Source of the DNA: CAZGQY01 sp964528035
GTDB lineage: Bacteria > Pseudomonadota > Gammaproteobacteria > Methylococcales > UBA1147
Reading direction: 5' to 3'
DNA length: 13,795 nucleotides
NCBI GenBank assembly: GCA_964528035.1
Contig: CAZGQY010000113.1
Coordinates: forward strand, 1-13,795
The notes under the pieces were generated by a model. The model was not told the origin of the DNA, ran no database searches, and saw nothing but the letters and a program-made list of their open reading frames with translations. Made by a program: the position numbers and the translations under genes. This document shows positions 1 to 6,672 of this stretch, in pieces (position 1 is the stretch's first letter; each line of letters starts with the position of its first letter).

Positions 1-19
1 CCAATCCTGGACTGATTTT

Positions 20-2248
20 TCATCGCCGACGCCGGCGCTTAGCCTTTTTGACAGTCTGCTCTACAAGATCGAAATCAATTTTCTTTTCATCCAGGTCAAC
101 ACGCGCAACTTTTACCCGAACCCTGTCACCCAGGCGATAACTCAATCCTGTACGCTCGCCCTGTAAGCGGTGTCCAACGGGGTCAAAATGAAAATAATCG
201 CGCACCAACATTGAAATATGCACAAGACCTTCAACATATATATCCGACAATTCGACAAAAAAACCGAATGAAGTAACCGCAGAAATGATGCCATTAAATT
301 CTTCACCTAATTTGTCCTGTATATATTCGCATTTGAGCCAACTAACAACATCACGGGTTGCTTCATCCGCTCTACGTTCGGTCATTGAACAATGTTCACC
401 CAATAGTGCATATTCAGAAACCCCGTAACGAAACGTTTGTGGTGGATTTCCATCGAGGCAATGTCGTATGGCGCGATGAACCAATAAGTCAGGGTAACGC
501 CTGATTGGCGAAGTAAAATGCGTGTAACGGTCTAGAGCCAGACCAAAATGCCCCTTTATTTCGGTACTATAAACAGCCCGCGAGAACGACCTTAGCAATA
601 CAGTTTGAATCAGGTGACTGTCGGCACGACCATTAATCTGTTGCATCAAAGCCATATAATCGCTTGGTTGCGGTTTCTGTCCACCACCCAGACTTAGACC
701 CAACTCACCTAAAAACACCCGCAAATCCTTCAACTTTTCTGTACTGGGTCCGTCGTGTATACGTAATAACGGCGGCATTTTTTTGCGGTGCAGATAACTC
801 GCTGCAGCAGCATTCGCAACCAACATACATTCCTCGATCAGACGGTGGGCGTCGTTTCTAACCAGCGGTACTATATTTTCGATTTTTCTCTCGCTGCCAA
901 ATACAATCATCGATTCCTGAGTATCGAAATCCATCGCCCCCCGACGCTCCCGACTGTTTCGCAACACCTTGTATAACGAATAAAGCTCTTCAATATCAGC
1001 AAGTAAATGGTGATATTTCTTTTTTAAACGCTTATTCCCATCAAAAAGCATTTTTGCCACCTGATTATAGGTCAGGCGTGCATGTGAACGCATGATTGCA
1101 TTCATAAATTTAGACCGATAAACCCGCCCATCCTGTGAAATCATCAATTCGCAAGCCAGACAAAGCCGATCCTCATCAGGCACCAGAGAACACAAGCCAT
1201 TCGATAACACCTCTGGCAACATGGGAATCACATGTTCGGGAAAATAGACGGAATTACCGCGTTTTTCCGCTTCCCGGTCCAGTTCTGTTTCCGGAGAAAC
1301 ATAGAATGAAACATCGGCAATCGCTACAATCAATCGCCAGCCTTTTGGTATACGTTTACAATATACCGCGTCATCAAAATCCTTTGCATCTTCACCGTCA
1401 ATGGTAAGCAAAGGTAAAGACCTAAGATCCGTTCGATGCTCTGCTTCGCTATCGATTACCGATGTTCCCGAACTCGCCACTTCTTCCTTAACTGGCTCTG
1501 GCCAGACAAAGGGCAAATCATGAGCTCGCATAGCCACTTCAATTTCCATACCTGGCGCCATGTGATCACCAAGGACTTCTACAATTTTTCCGATTGGCTG
1601 CTTGCGCTTGCTGGGTTGGGTAATAATATGAGCAACTACTATCTGACCGTTATTAGCTGCTCCTATATGTGCATCCGGTATCAATATGTCCTGTGATATT
1701 TTTCGATTATCAGGAATAACAAAATTAACACCACTTTCCATACATAATTTGCCTACGACCTGTTCAGTGTTTCTTTCCAGAATTTCGACAAGTGTAGCCT
1801 CCTTTCTGCCCCTACGATCGACACCTCGCACACACACAACAGCCCGATCACCGGGCAATAATGCGCGCATTTGTCGCGGTGACAGAAACAAATCGTCTCC
1901 ACCATCGTCAGGATGCAAAAATCCAAACCCATCCGCATGACCAATGACACGACCAGAAATCAGATCCTTACTATTGACAATGCAATAGCAGTTCTTTCGA
2001 TTTCTGATCAACTGACCATCCCTTTCCATTGCCCGCAATCGTCTCCGAAACGCTTCCAGGTCATCGTCCTGGACAATTCCCAGCTCACTGATAATTTCTT
2101 TTGCAGTTAGCGGTATTCCTGCAGACTCCAGGATCTGTAGTATTAGTTCTCGGCTGGGTATCGGATTCTGGTATTTTTCAGCTTCACGGGCCACTTGAGG
2201 ATCTTGATGTTTGAATCTATTGGCGGGTATTTTTTTCTTTGAGGACAT
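20..2248 (-). CDS. rnr: Ribonuclease R (3'-5' exoribonuclease)
   Basis: RNase R degrades structured RNA processively from the 3' end and acts in mRNA, rRNA and tmRNA quality control in the cytoplasm. The 742-residue product has the family's normal length and order: an N-terminal winged-helix region (about 30-95), cold-shock/OB domains (about 95-240), the RNB catalytic domain (about 270-620), an S1 RNA-binding domain (about 645-725) and a basic tail ending KKAKRRRRR. The metal-binding signature TIDGEDAKDFDDAV lies at residues 282-295. Its aspartates D284, D290, D292 and D293 have the spacing of the E. coli active-site residues. No clear Shine-Dalgarno precedes the ATG, but the N-terminus matches the family. 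The gene diverges from tRNA-Leu. Its usual downstream partner rlmB would lie off the left edge. It appears intact. Confidence 0.97.
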   Translation of the reverse strand: MSSKKKIPANRFKHQDPQVAREAEKYQNPIPSRELILQILESAGIPLTAKEIISELGIVQDDDLEAFRRRLRAMERDGQLIRNRKNCYCIVNSKDLISGRVIGHADGFGFLHPDDGGDDLFLSPRQMRALLPGDRAVVCVRGVDRRGRKEATLVEILERNTEQVVGKLCMESGVNFVIPDNRKISQDILIPDAHIGAANNGQIVVAHIITQPSKRKQPIGKIVEVLGDHMAPGMEIEVAMRAHDLPFVWPEPVKEEVASSGTSVIDSEAEHRTDLRSLPLLTIDGEDAKDFDDAVYCKRIPKGWRLIVAIADVSFYVSPETELDREAEKRGNSVYFPEHVIPMLPEVLSNGLCSLVPDEDRLCLACELMISQDGRVYRSKFMNAIMRSHARLTYNQVAKMLFDGNKRLKKKYHHLLADIEELYSLYKVLRNSRERRGAMDFDTQESMIVFGSERKIENIVPLVRNDAHRLIEECMLVANAAAASYLHRKKMPPLLRIHDGPSTEKLKDLRVFLGELGLSLGGGQKPQPSDYMALMQQINGRADSHLIQTVLLRSFSRAVYSTEIKGHFGLALDRYTHFTSPIRRYPDLLVHRAIRHCLDGNPPQTFRYGVSEYALLGEHCSMTERRADEATRDVVSWLKCEYIQDKLGEEFNGIISAVTSFGFFVELSDIYVEGLVHISMLVRDYFHFDPVGHRLQGERTGLSYRLGDRVRVKVARVDLDEKKIDFDLVEQTVKKAKRRRRR

Positions 2249-2353
2249 AACAAATATTTAAATGGATAACAACCCCATATTATTGAGAATCGCAGATCGA
2301 CGGCTTACATAGTATAAAGATCGTAAAACCAGGGAATTTGCAAAGCCTAAACA

Positions 2354-2382
2354 TTGACAATATTAGCTGGGGTAGGTAGAGT
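2354..2382 (+). promoter_or_regulatory. Candidate sigma70 promoter for tRNA-Leu
   Basis: A consensus -35 hexamer TTGACA (2354-2359) is separated by exactly 17 bp from TAGAGT (2377-2382), a fair -10 match. Transcription would start near 2389, about 50 bp before the mature tRNA. Prediction from sequence only. Confidence 0.5.
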
Positions 2383-2437
2383 GGCCTGCCTTCATTCACA
2401 GGCAAGTTGCACAGACTGTAACTGGCTTGCTGACAAT

Positions 2438-2524
2438 GCCGAGGTGGCGAAATTGGTAGACGCGCATGGTTCAGGTCCATGTGGGGGAAACCCTGTGGAG
2501 GTTCAAGTCCTCTCCTCGGCACCA
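2438..2524 (+). tRNA. leu tRNA: tRNA-Leu (anticodon CAG)
   Basis: An 87-nt class II tRNA with the long variable arm expected of leucine. The acceptor stem pairs GCCGAGG with CCTCGGC. The anticodon stem CATGG/CCATG encloses the loop TTCAGGT, giving anticodon CAG at 2472-2474, which reads CUG. The T-loop region GGTTCAAGTCC is canonical. CCA is encoded at 2522-2524. The 3' end points into accessory DNA, the usual geometry of a tRNA used as an island attachment site, but no duplicated tRNA 3' end or integrase is visible in the window. Confidence 0.97.
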
Positions 2525-2652
2525 AAATACTTCTAAATCTCTGATATTTAAAGTCCTTTTTATCTATTGTCCAATAGGTGTCCACAGAGTGCTAATTGCC
2601 TTATTCCAATGCAATGCATTATCCAAGGATTGGACACGCTTAACAAGTCAGA

Positions 2653-2925
2653 TTAACGACGCGAACGCTCGAAAGATTTTTTAGGTCTTGAATCCAGTTT
2701 ACGGCTTGAAGGTTTTTTAAGTTTGGGCTTAACGAACATTCCACCAGCAAACCTATACGCAAAGTTTCCTGCGGGACTGACAACACTGTTATCGAATCCC
2801 AACAATGCTTTCCTAAAAACATTCTGAACCGCACCCAGCCTTTTAATTTCGCTTCTCGCGAACCATAAGCACCTGTTATTCCTTGTATTTAGTATCCGAG
2901 CTAAGCCACGTCTTTTCTGTGTCAT
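2653..2925 (-). CDS. Doubtful small basic ORF, not recognised
   Basis: A 90-codon ORF with a strongly basic C-terminus (KPKLKKPSSRKLDSRPKK, then an Arg/Ser-rich end). I recognise no domain and see no Shine-Dalgarno before the ATG. It is the only sizeable open frame between the tRNA and the PIN cassette, and it follows the cassette's attC-like site in the same direction. It could therefore be the start of a neighbouring gene or a chance frame. An overlapping shorter frame on the same strand argues for chance. Confidence 0.25.
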   Translation of the reverse strand: MTQKRRGLARILNTRNNRCLWFARSEIKRLGAVQNVFRKALLGFDNSVVSPAGNFAYRFAGGMFVKPKLKKPSSRKLDSRPKKSFERSRR

Positions 2926-3018
2926 GATCCGACATTGTTCGAAACACGAATAACGCTCCGTCGTGGAAGAACGAATGGCAGGTTTGGACTAAATCCGGAC
3001 GGTCACCGAATGGGATTT

Positions 3019-3052
3019 CGACAGACAGCACCCGACCCTGAGCGGTCTGTCG
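3019..3052. repeat. Perfect 8-bp inverted repeat (hairpin)
   Basis: CGACAGAC at 3019-3026 is perfectly complementary to GTCTGTCG at 3045-3052, with an 18-nt loop. It lies just beyond the attC-like site, downstream of the PIN cassette on the minus strand, and could act as a transcript 3' structure. There is no T-run, so it is not called a terminator. Confidence 0.45.
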
Positions 3053-3073
3053 ACTGTATACATTCTGGAACTA

Positions 3074-3149
3074 GTTTAACGTTTGCGCTAGCCGGCTGCC
3101 GAAGGAGCGCCAGCGACTGAGCCAGTCCGTGTTGAGCGCCTTGTTCGGT
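3074..3149 (-). other. Degenerate attC-like recombination site
   Basis: Read on the minus strand, the stretch opens with ACCGAACAAGGCGCTCAAC, which resembles the left half of Vibrio-type attC sites. It closes with GCGCAAACGTTAAAC, where GTTAAAC (3080 to 3074) fits the R' consensus GTTRRRY. GCGCT and AGCGC can pair, but the R'' box is imperfect and the inner stem is weak. It lies immediately downstream of the PIN gene pair, as expected for a gene cassette. No partner att site is seen upstream of the PIN gene, so this is a probable, not proven, cassette end. Confidence 0.5.
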
Positions 3150-3297
3150 CTCTTCTATCCACCAACTTACAACCTGACCTTTTCTGCCTCGCTTCTAGTT
3201 CAGCAACTATTTCGGCTAGATTATGATTATGTTTGGAAGTAAATGAATCCCTATTCTTCCAAACCTCATTTATGATTTCGTCGCTATACATCTTCAT
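3088..3297 (-). CDS. Small protein paired with the PIN gene
   Basis: I place the start at the ATG at 3297, which overlaps the last 14 nt of the PIN gene; a longer open frame starting at 3360 lies mostly inside that gene. The 69-residue product begins MKMYSDEIINEVWKNRD. Its first 45 or so residues look helical and charged, and a VDRRDRTRR segment follows. About the last 20 residues and the stop codon fall within the attC-like site, which is common for cassette genes. Overlap with a PIN-domain gene suggests a toxin-antitoxin partner or translationally coupled accessory protein. This is inferred from position alone, because I recognise no antitoxin DNA-binding fold. ATG at 3291 is an alternative start. 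Confidence 0.65.
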   Translation of the reverse strand: MKMYSDEIINEVWKNRDSFTSKHNHNLAEIVAELEARQKRSGCKLVDRRDRTRRSTRTGSVAGAPSAAG

Positions 3298-3772
3298 TTT
3301 TCCCCTGGAGTAACTCCATTGGTGTACATATTTCTGGATACGGATAATCTTCGGAAACACAAATTGATCGTATGATTGGTTTCTTGGTTGCGTTGTCTAT
3401 ATGTCGGCAATTCCACGTCAATAAGTAATCGATTCTATGTACTGCCGCTACCGCAACATGCAATGCATCTGCCTCTGCAGCCGCTGGAATCCCTCCCTTT
3501 GAGATTAGCAATTCAGCTAATTCTTGCACTTCACTATCAATTTTAAGTTCTGAAATTTCGTTTAGAACTGAGAGCCGTCTTTCGGCTGCTTCCGGGTTAC
3601 CGGCCGATGCTTCCACGATGGCCAACTCGGAGGTGAAAAGGTCAAAATTACCCCGTGCCACTTCCCACCATTCTGTAGTGATTTGCTGCCATGCAGCCGC
3701 CCTAATATCTCGGCTTGATTTTGCCGTGAGATAGCTTGGAATTGACGTCTCGATATAGACGCTTTTCTTCAT
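3284..3772 (-). CDS. PIN-domain protein, VapC-like putative ribonuclease toxin
   Basis: A 162-residue PIN-like protein. PIN domains are metal-dependent ribonucleases, and many are toxins of type II toxin-antitoxin modules. The first strand reads VYIETSIPSYL, with E8 where the canonical aspartate usually stands. E54 lies in the SELAIVEAS helix and D102 in the AEADALHVAVA helix. A further conserved strand, IDYLLTWNCRHI, spans 114-125. A weak AAGG lies about 10 nt upstream of the ATG. The gene overlaps a small downstream ORF by 14 nt, and an attC-like site follows, so the pair resembles a mobile toxin cassette. The usual antitoxin-first order is not seen, so the toxin label is tentative while the PIN fold is fairly secure. 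Confidence 0.8.
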   Translation of the reverse strand: MKKSVYIETSIPSYLTAKSSRDIRAAAWQQITTEWWEVARGNFDLFTSELAIVEASAGNPEAAERRLSVLNEISELKIDSEVQELAELLISKGGIPAAAEADALHVAVAAVHRIDYLLTWNCRHIDNATKKPIIRSICVSEDYPYPEICTPMELLQGKNEDV

Positions 3773-4420
3773 ATTTAATTTGCCTTATTCCACTGGTTGG
3801 AAATCTTGCACTATTGCTTGAGATACTTTTTGGCCGAACAAATGATTATCCAGATCAGGCTATCTTACCTTTCATTAGGCTCAGCGGGCAAAGACCATCT
3901 ATAAATCCTCATTTTTCTAAACGGGATAACATGTAATTCTCACAAGATAAACGGATTCAGATAACTTCGGGTGCAAACTGAATGGCAGCTCCTGAGCAAT
4001 ACCGGTCATTTACCTTCAAGTTACTCGAATCGTGGATTGATTTTTTCGTTTGGCCGGAAAGGACCGAAACCCGCTGGTGGTATTGGTTTTCAGCGAATGT
4101 GCGTTATCAGAGGATCGAAGCAGCCAGAATTTCCGATTGTTCTTCATGGCTCGATATGCCTCTGACTACCAGTCGGGACTCAATATTTCAAAGACCGATG
4201 TCGCGATTGGCTCATTTGTGCCTGAAGCATACATTCCTGGAGTGGTTCGTGTTACGCGCGGTAAAAACCCATTGAACTTTTATTTCGACAGAAAATTGAA
4301 AACCCTTACGACTTTGGCTTTAATACCGATAAACGAAAAAGTTTATTTTCGATTTTCGAAAGTTACTTTATGATGTGAACAAAATCAGAATGATTCCCTA
4401 AATTCTAAAGGAAAAAATCG
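3773..4420. other. Gene-poor gap of about 650 bp
   Basis: This lies between the PIN gene and the next plus-strand gene. It holds three overlapping short plus-strand frames, of which only the one ending at 4373 has a protein-like stretch. I see no RNA gene, attC site, inverted repeat or mobile-element end. It may be a decayed gene. Confidence 0.5.
4050..4373 (+). CDS. Weak ORF, possible gene remnant
   Basis: A 107-codon frame. Its second half (about residues 50-107, including PEAYIPGVVRVTRGKNPLNF and LTTLALIPINEKVYFRFSK) has plausible strand-forming protein character, while the first half looks less like a protein. There is no clear ribosome-binding site and I recognise no family. It could be the C-terminal remnant of a gene whose 5' part is shifted into the overlapping frame starting at 3982, or a chance ORF. 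Confidence 0.25.
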   Translation: MAGKDRNPLVVLVFSECALSEDRSSQNFRLFFMARYASDYQSGLNISKTDVAIGSFVPEAYIPGVVRVTRGKNPLNFYFDRKLKTLTTLALIPINEKVYFRFSKVTL

Positions 4421-4699
4421 ATGTTAGGCATTGGCGCAATAATTACAGCTGTTTGGTTTTACTTTTCGGCTCAAAAGTCGAAGAAAGATAACTTATGGGG
4501 GTGGGTTGCGATTGGTGTTTTGATTTATTACATTAGCGGCGCATTCTGGATCCACGTTGTACTAAAATTTATATTGGGCAATGTATATTTGACCCATAAC
4601 ATGGTTATCCAATTAGCGATAAAGGCTTCGGGTATTATTGCTGGATTATTAGTGTGCGCGTTGGTTCGTTCCCGATTCGTTATGGCAAATAGACGTTGA
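4421..4699 (+). CDS. Small inner-membrane protein, unknown
   Basis: A 92-residue hydrophobic protein with three likely membrane helices: about residues 1-17, 26-50 and 62-84. A short charged loop (QKSKKDN) follows helix 1, and the C-terminus is basic (RSRFVMANRR). An AAAGGA Shine-Dalgarno lies about 9 nt upstream of the ATG, supporting translation. The dehydrogenase-like gene begins 127 bp downstream on the same strand, so co-transcription is possible but not shown. Family not recognised. Confidence 0.6.
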   Translation: MLGIGAIITAVWFYFSAQKSKKDNLWGWVAIGVLIYYISGAFWIHVVLKFILGNVYLTHNMVIQLAIKASGIIAGLLVCALVRSRFVMANRR

Positions 4700-4801
4700 C
4701 GCGGTTTAAGTATCCGTAAATTAACAGCTTAAGCATCGTGGCGGGGCGATAGGCCAGGCGGCCGATATCAGCGGGTATCGTCTTAAATTCTAAATTCGAA
4801 A

Positions 4802-4818
4802 GATCGAAAACATCGATC
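4802..4818. promoter_or_regulatory. Inverted repeat ahead of the dehydrogenase start
   Basis: GATCGA (4802-4807) and TCGATC (4813-4818) form a perfect inverted repeat around a 5-nt spacer, ending 8 nt before the ATG at 4827. It occupies the place of a ribosome-binding site, and no strong Shine-Dalgarno is visible. It could be an operator or an RNA hairpin that limits translation, or it could be chance. Confidence 0.35.
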
Positions 4819-4826
4819 ACTGCCCT

Positions 4827-6005
4827 ATGAAAAGACTTTTTCGAGACCTGCTGTTCTTAGTAATTGGGAGTGTTTTGCTTTGGATTATTTTTTCTAGATG
4901 GGTAGGCATAAACGTTCCATTAGGCACTAAAGATTCACCGACATCACAATTGTTGGCTAATCGAATGGTGCTTCCTGATGGCTTTGCGGTCAGTGTTTAT
5001 GCCTCAGGTCTACGGGGTATACGACTGCTGCATCTAACGTCAAAAGACGATCTTTTGGCCAGTATACCGAGGTCGGGCAAAATCGTACTTATCGAACAAG
5101 ATCGAAACATTAAGGGTCAAGTCGCCAATCGTAGAAACCTCATTACCGGGCTGAACAGACCTCACGGTATTGAGATTTACAAAGATTGGTTGTATGTCGC
5201 TGAAACCGGCGGAATTGGTCGGATACTTTTCGACGTGGAAACCGGGAAAACCCGTGGAAAATTCGAACCTATTGTTACGGGTCTTCCAGCAGGCGGTAAT
5301 CATTGGAGCCGCACGATTCATTTTGGGCCTGACGGTCTGATGTACGTGTCTATCGGTTCAAGCTGTAATGTCTGTGAGGAAGGCGATCCACGCCGTGCAT
5401 CCATCATGCGCTTTCGTCCCGACGGGTCGAATGGCGAGATTTACGCCACCGGCTTACGTAATACTGTTGGTTTTGGCTGGCAACCGGAAACAAACGACCT
5501 TTATGGAGTGGATAATGGCCGGGATCTCCTAGGTGATGATTTTCCACCCTGCGAACTTAACCGTATTGAACAAGACAAGTTTTACGGCTGGCCTTATACA
5601 AACGGGAACAAAGTCGCTGACCCCGATTTTGGTGAGGGCAATGATCAGCGTATTCAGGAAAGCATCGCGCCGGTCCACGCATTTGGTGCGCATACAGCAC
5701 CGCTGGCAATTACATTTCTTAAAAACAAAAACCTGCCTTCGTCCTTTGATGATGCAGCTATAGTAGCGTTGCACGGATCCTGGAACCGTTCACAAAAAAC
5801 AGGTTATCAACTTGTGTCTTTACATTTCGATGGCGAAGGGAATGTTACTGAGCGGCCGTTTCTAACGGGATTCGAACTCAATGGCGATGTGCTAGGGCGG
5901 CCAGTGGATGTCGCTGAAGGCTCGGATGGAAGTCTCTTTGTATCCGATGATTATAGTGGGACGATATATCGGATAACCTATTCGGGTACTTCGAATCACA
6001 ATTGA
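4827..6005 (+). CDS. Membrane-anchored PQQ-type glucose/sorbosone dehydrogenase-like protein
   Basis: A 392-residue protein of the glucose/sorbosone dehydrogenase beta-propeller family, whose studied members oxidise sugars or aldehydes with PQQ in the periplasm. Residues 7-27 form an N-terminal signal anchor without a clear cleavage site. Family features are RPHGIEIY (111-118), GNHWSRTIHFGPDG (157-170, with H159 and R162), ATGLRNTVGFGW (207-218), VDNGRD (228-233), CELNRI (242-247), FYGWPYTNG (252-260) and HGSWNRS (316-322). A CNVC pair (180-183) could form a disulfide or bind a metal. Length fits the family and the frame is intact. No PQQ-synthesis genes or cytochrome partner lie nearby, so substrate and electron acceptor are unknown. 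Confidence 0.85.
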   Translation: MKRLFRDLLFLVIGSVLLWIIFSRWVGINVPLGTKDSPTSQLLANRMVLPDGFAVSVYASGLRGIRLLHLTSKDDLLASIPRSGKIVLIEQDRNIKGQVANRRNLITGLNRPHGIEIYKDWLYVAETGGIGRILFDVETGKTRGKFEPIVTGLPAGGNHWSRTIHFGPDGLMYVSIGSSCNVCEEGDPRRASIMRFRPDGSNGEIYATGLRNTVGFGWQPETNDLYGVDNGRDLLGDDFPPCELNRIEQDKFYGWPYTNGNKVADPDFGEGNDQRIQESIAPVHAFGAHTAPLAITFLKNKNLPSSFDDAAIVALHGSWNRSQKTGYQLVSLHFDGEGNVTERPFLTGFELNGDVLGRPVDVAEGSDGSLFVSDDYSGTIYRITYSGTSNHN

Positions 6006-6058
6006 ATTAGACCAAACCTTCTTTAAAAATACCGGACAAAACTTGATCCATTTCAAGA

Positions 6059-6285
6059 CAAGGGGTCAAATATCATATTGACTCTCTATCGACACGAATC
6101 CCGAGACCTACTTATGCCAGGACCGCTACCAATCCAGTATGCAAAGGTAATTCTTGAAAAGTTTGCTTTGCTAAGAACGGGAAGTGTTCAAGTAACCAAT
6201 GGTATTTTATTCCATTAAGAAAGTGATGGACTGCTTAGGAAAAATGTAGGGTTTATAATGCGTGGTTATGATACTTGACCCCCTG
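6059..6285. mobile_element. MITE-like element, copy A (227 bp)
   Basis: The ends are inverted: CAAGGGGTCAAATATCATA on the left, and on the right the complement of CAGGGGGTCAAGTATCATA (17 of 19 matching). A second direct copy lies at 6446-6672, with about eleven differences by eye. From 6114 a plus-strand reading gives MPGPLPIQYA, close to the typical MPRPLRIQY start of REP-associated (RAYT, Y1) transposases, but the frame then leaves that family and stops. I infer a non-autonomous deletion derivative of a RAYT-like element. A 13-bp unit containing its right end (GACCCCCTGCTCA) is repeated at 6290-6302. Confidence 0.75.
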
Positions 6286-6445
6286 CTCAGACCCCCTGCT
6301 CACAAGGCCTGAGCGCAAAGAAAAAACCTTGATACCTGGGTCACGCGTAGATTTAAGCAAATAAGGGGTCAAGCATATTTCTCTATATGAAAAACTTAAT
6401 ATAGCCTCAACTCCTTACCCAAACCCACAAGAGACAAGGGGTCAA
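6286..6445. repeat. Spacer between MITE copies with extra end fragments
   Basis: It starts with a second GACCCCCTGCTCA (6290-6302), in tandem with the end of copy A. It finishes with an extra CAAGGGGTCAA (6435-6445), in tandem with the start of copy B. A third AAGGGGTCAAG lies near 6362, followed by a small inverted repeat CTATAT/ATATAG near 6383-6404. No ORF is seen. Confidence 0.6.
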
Positions 6446-6672
6446 CAAGGGGTCAAATATCATATTGACTCTCTATCGACACAAATCCTGAGACCTACTT
6501 CTGCCTAGACCGCTACCAATCCAGTAGGCAAAGGTAATTCTTGAAAAGTTTGCTTTACTAAGAACGGGAACTGCTCAAGTAACCAATGGTATTTTATTCC
6601 ATTAAGAAAGTGATGGACTGCTTAAGAAAAATGTAGGGTTTATAATACGTGGTTATGATACTTGACCCCCTG
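6446..6672. mobile_element. MITE-like element, copy B (227 bp), inserted in the hsdR end
   Basis: It has the same length and ends as copy A. The reading equivalent to the transposase start is PRPLPIQ followed by a stop, with the ATG changed to CTG, so this copy carries no start. Its right end abuts hsdR codons for ATETVL, and the hsdR frame reads into the element for about 26 codons before stopping at 6594. The element has therefore replaced the natural hsdR 3' end. Orientation is the same as copy A. Confidence 0.75.

Noticed and set aside
2280..2585. Minus-strand ORF of 101 codons across the tRNA
   Set aside because: It is largely the antisense of tRNA-Leu; the PRRGLEPPQGFPHMDLNHARL-type stretch is a known false translation of leucine tRNAs.
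6059..6672. CRISPR array
   Set aside because: Only two long copies of a 227-bp unit with inverted ends, not short regularly spaced repeats.
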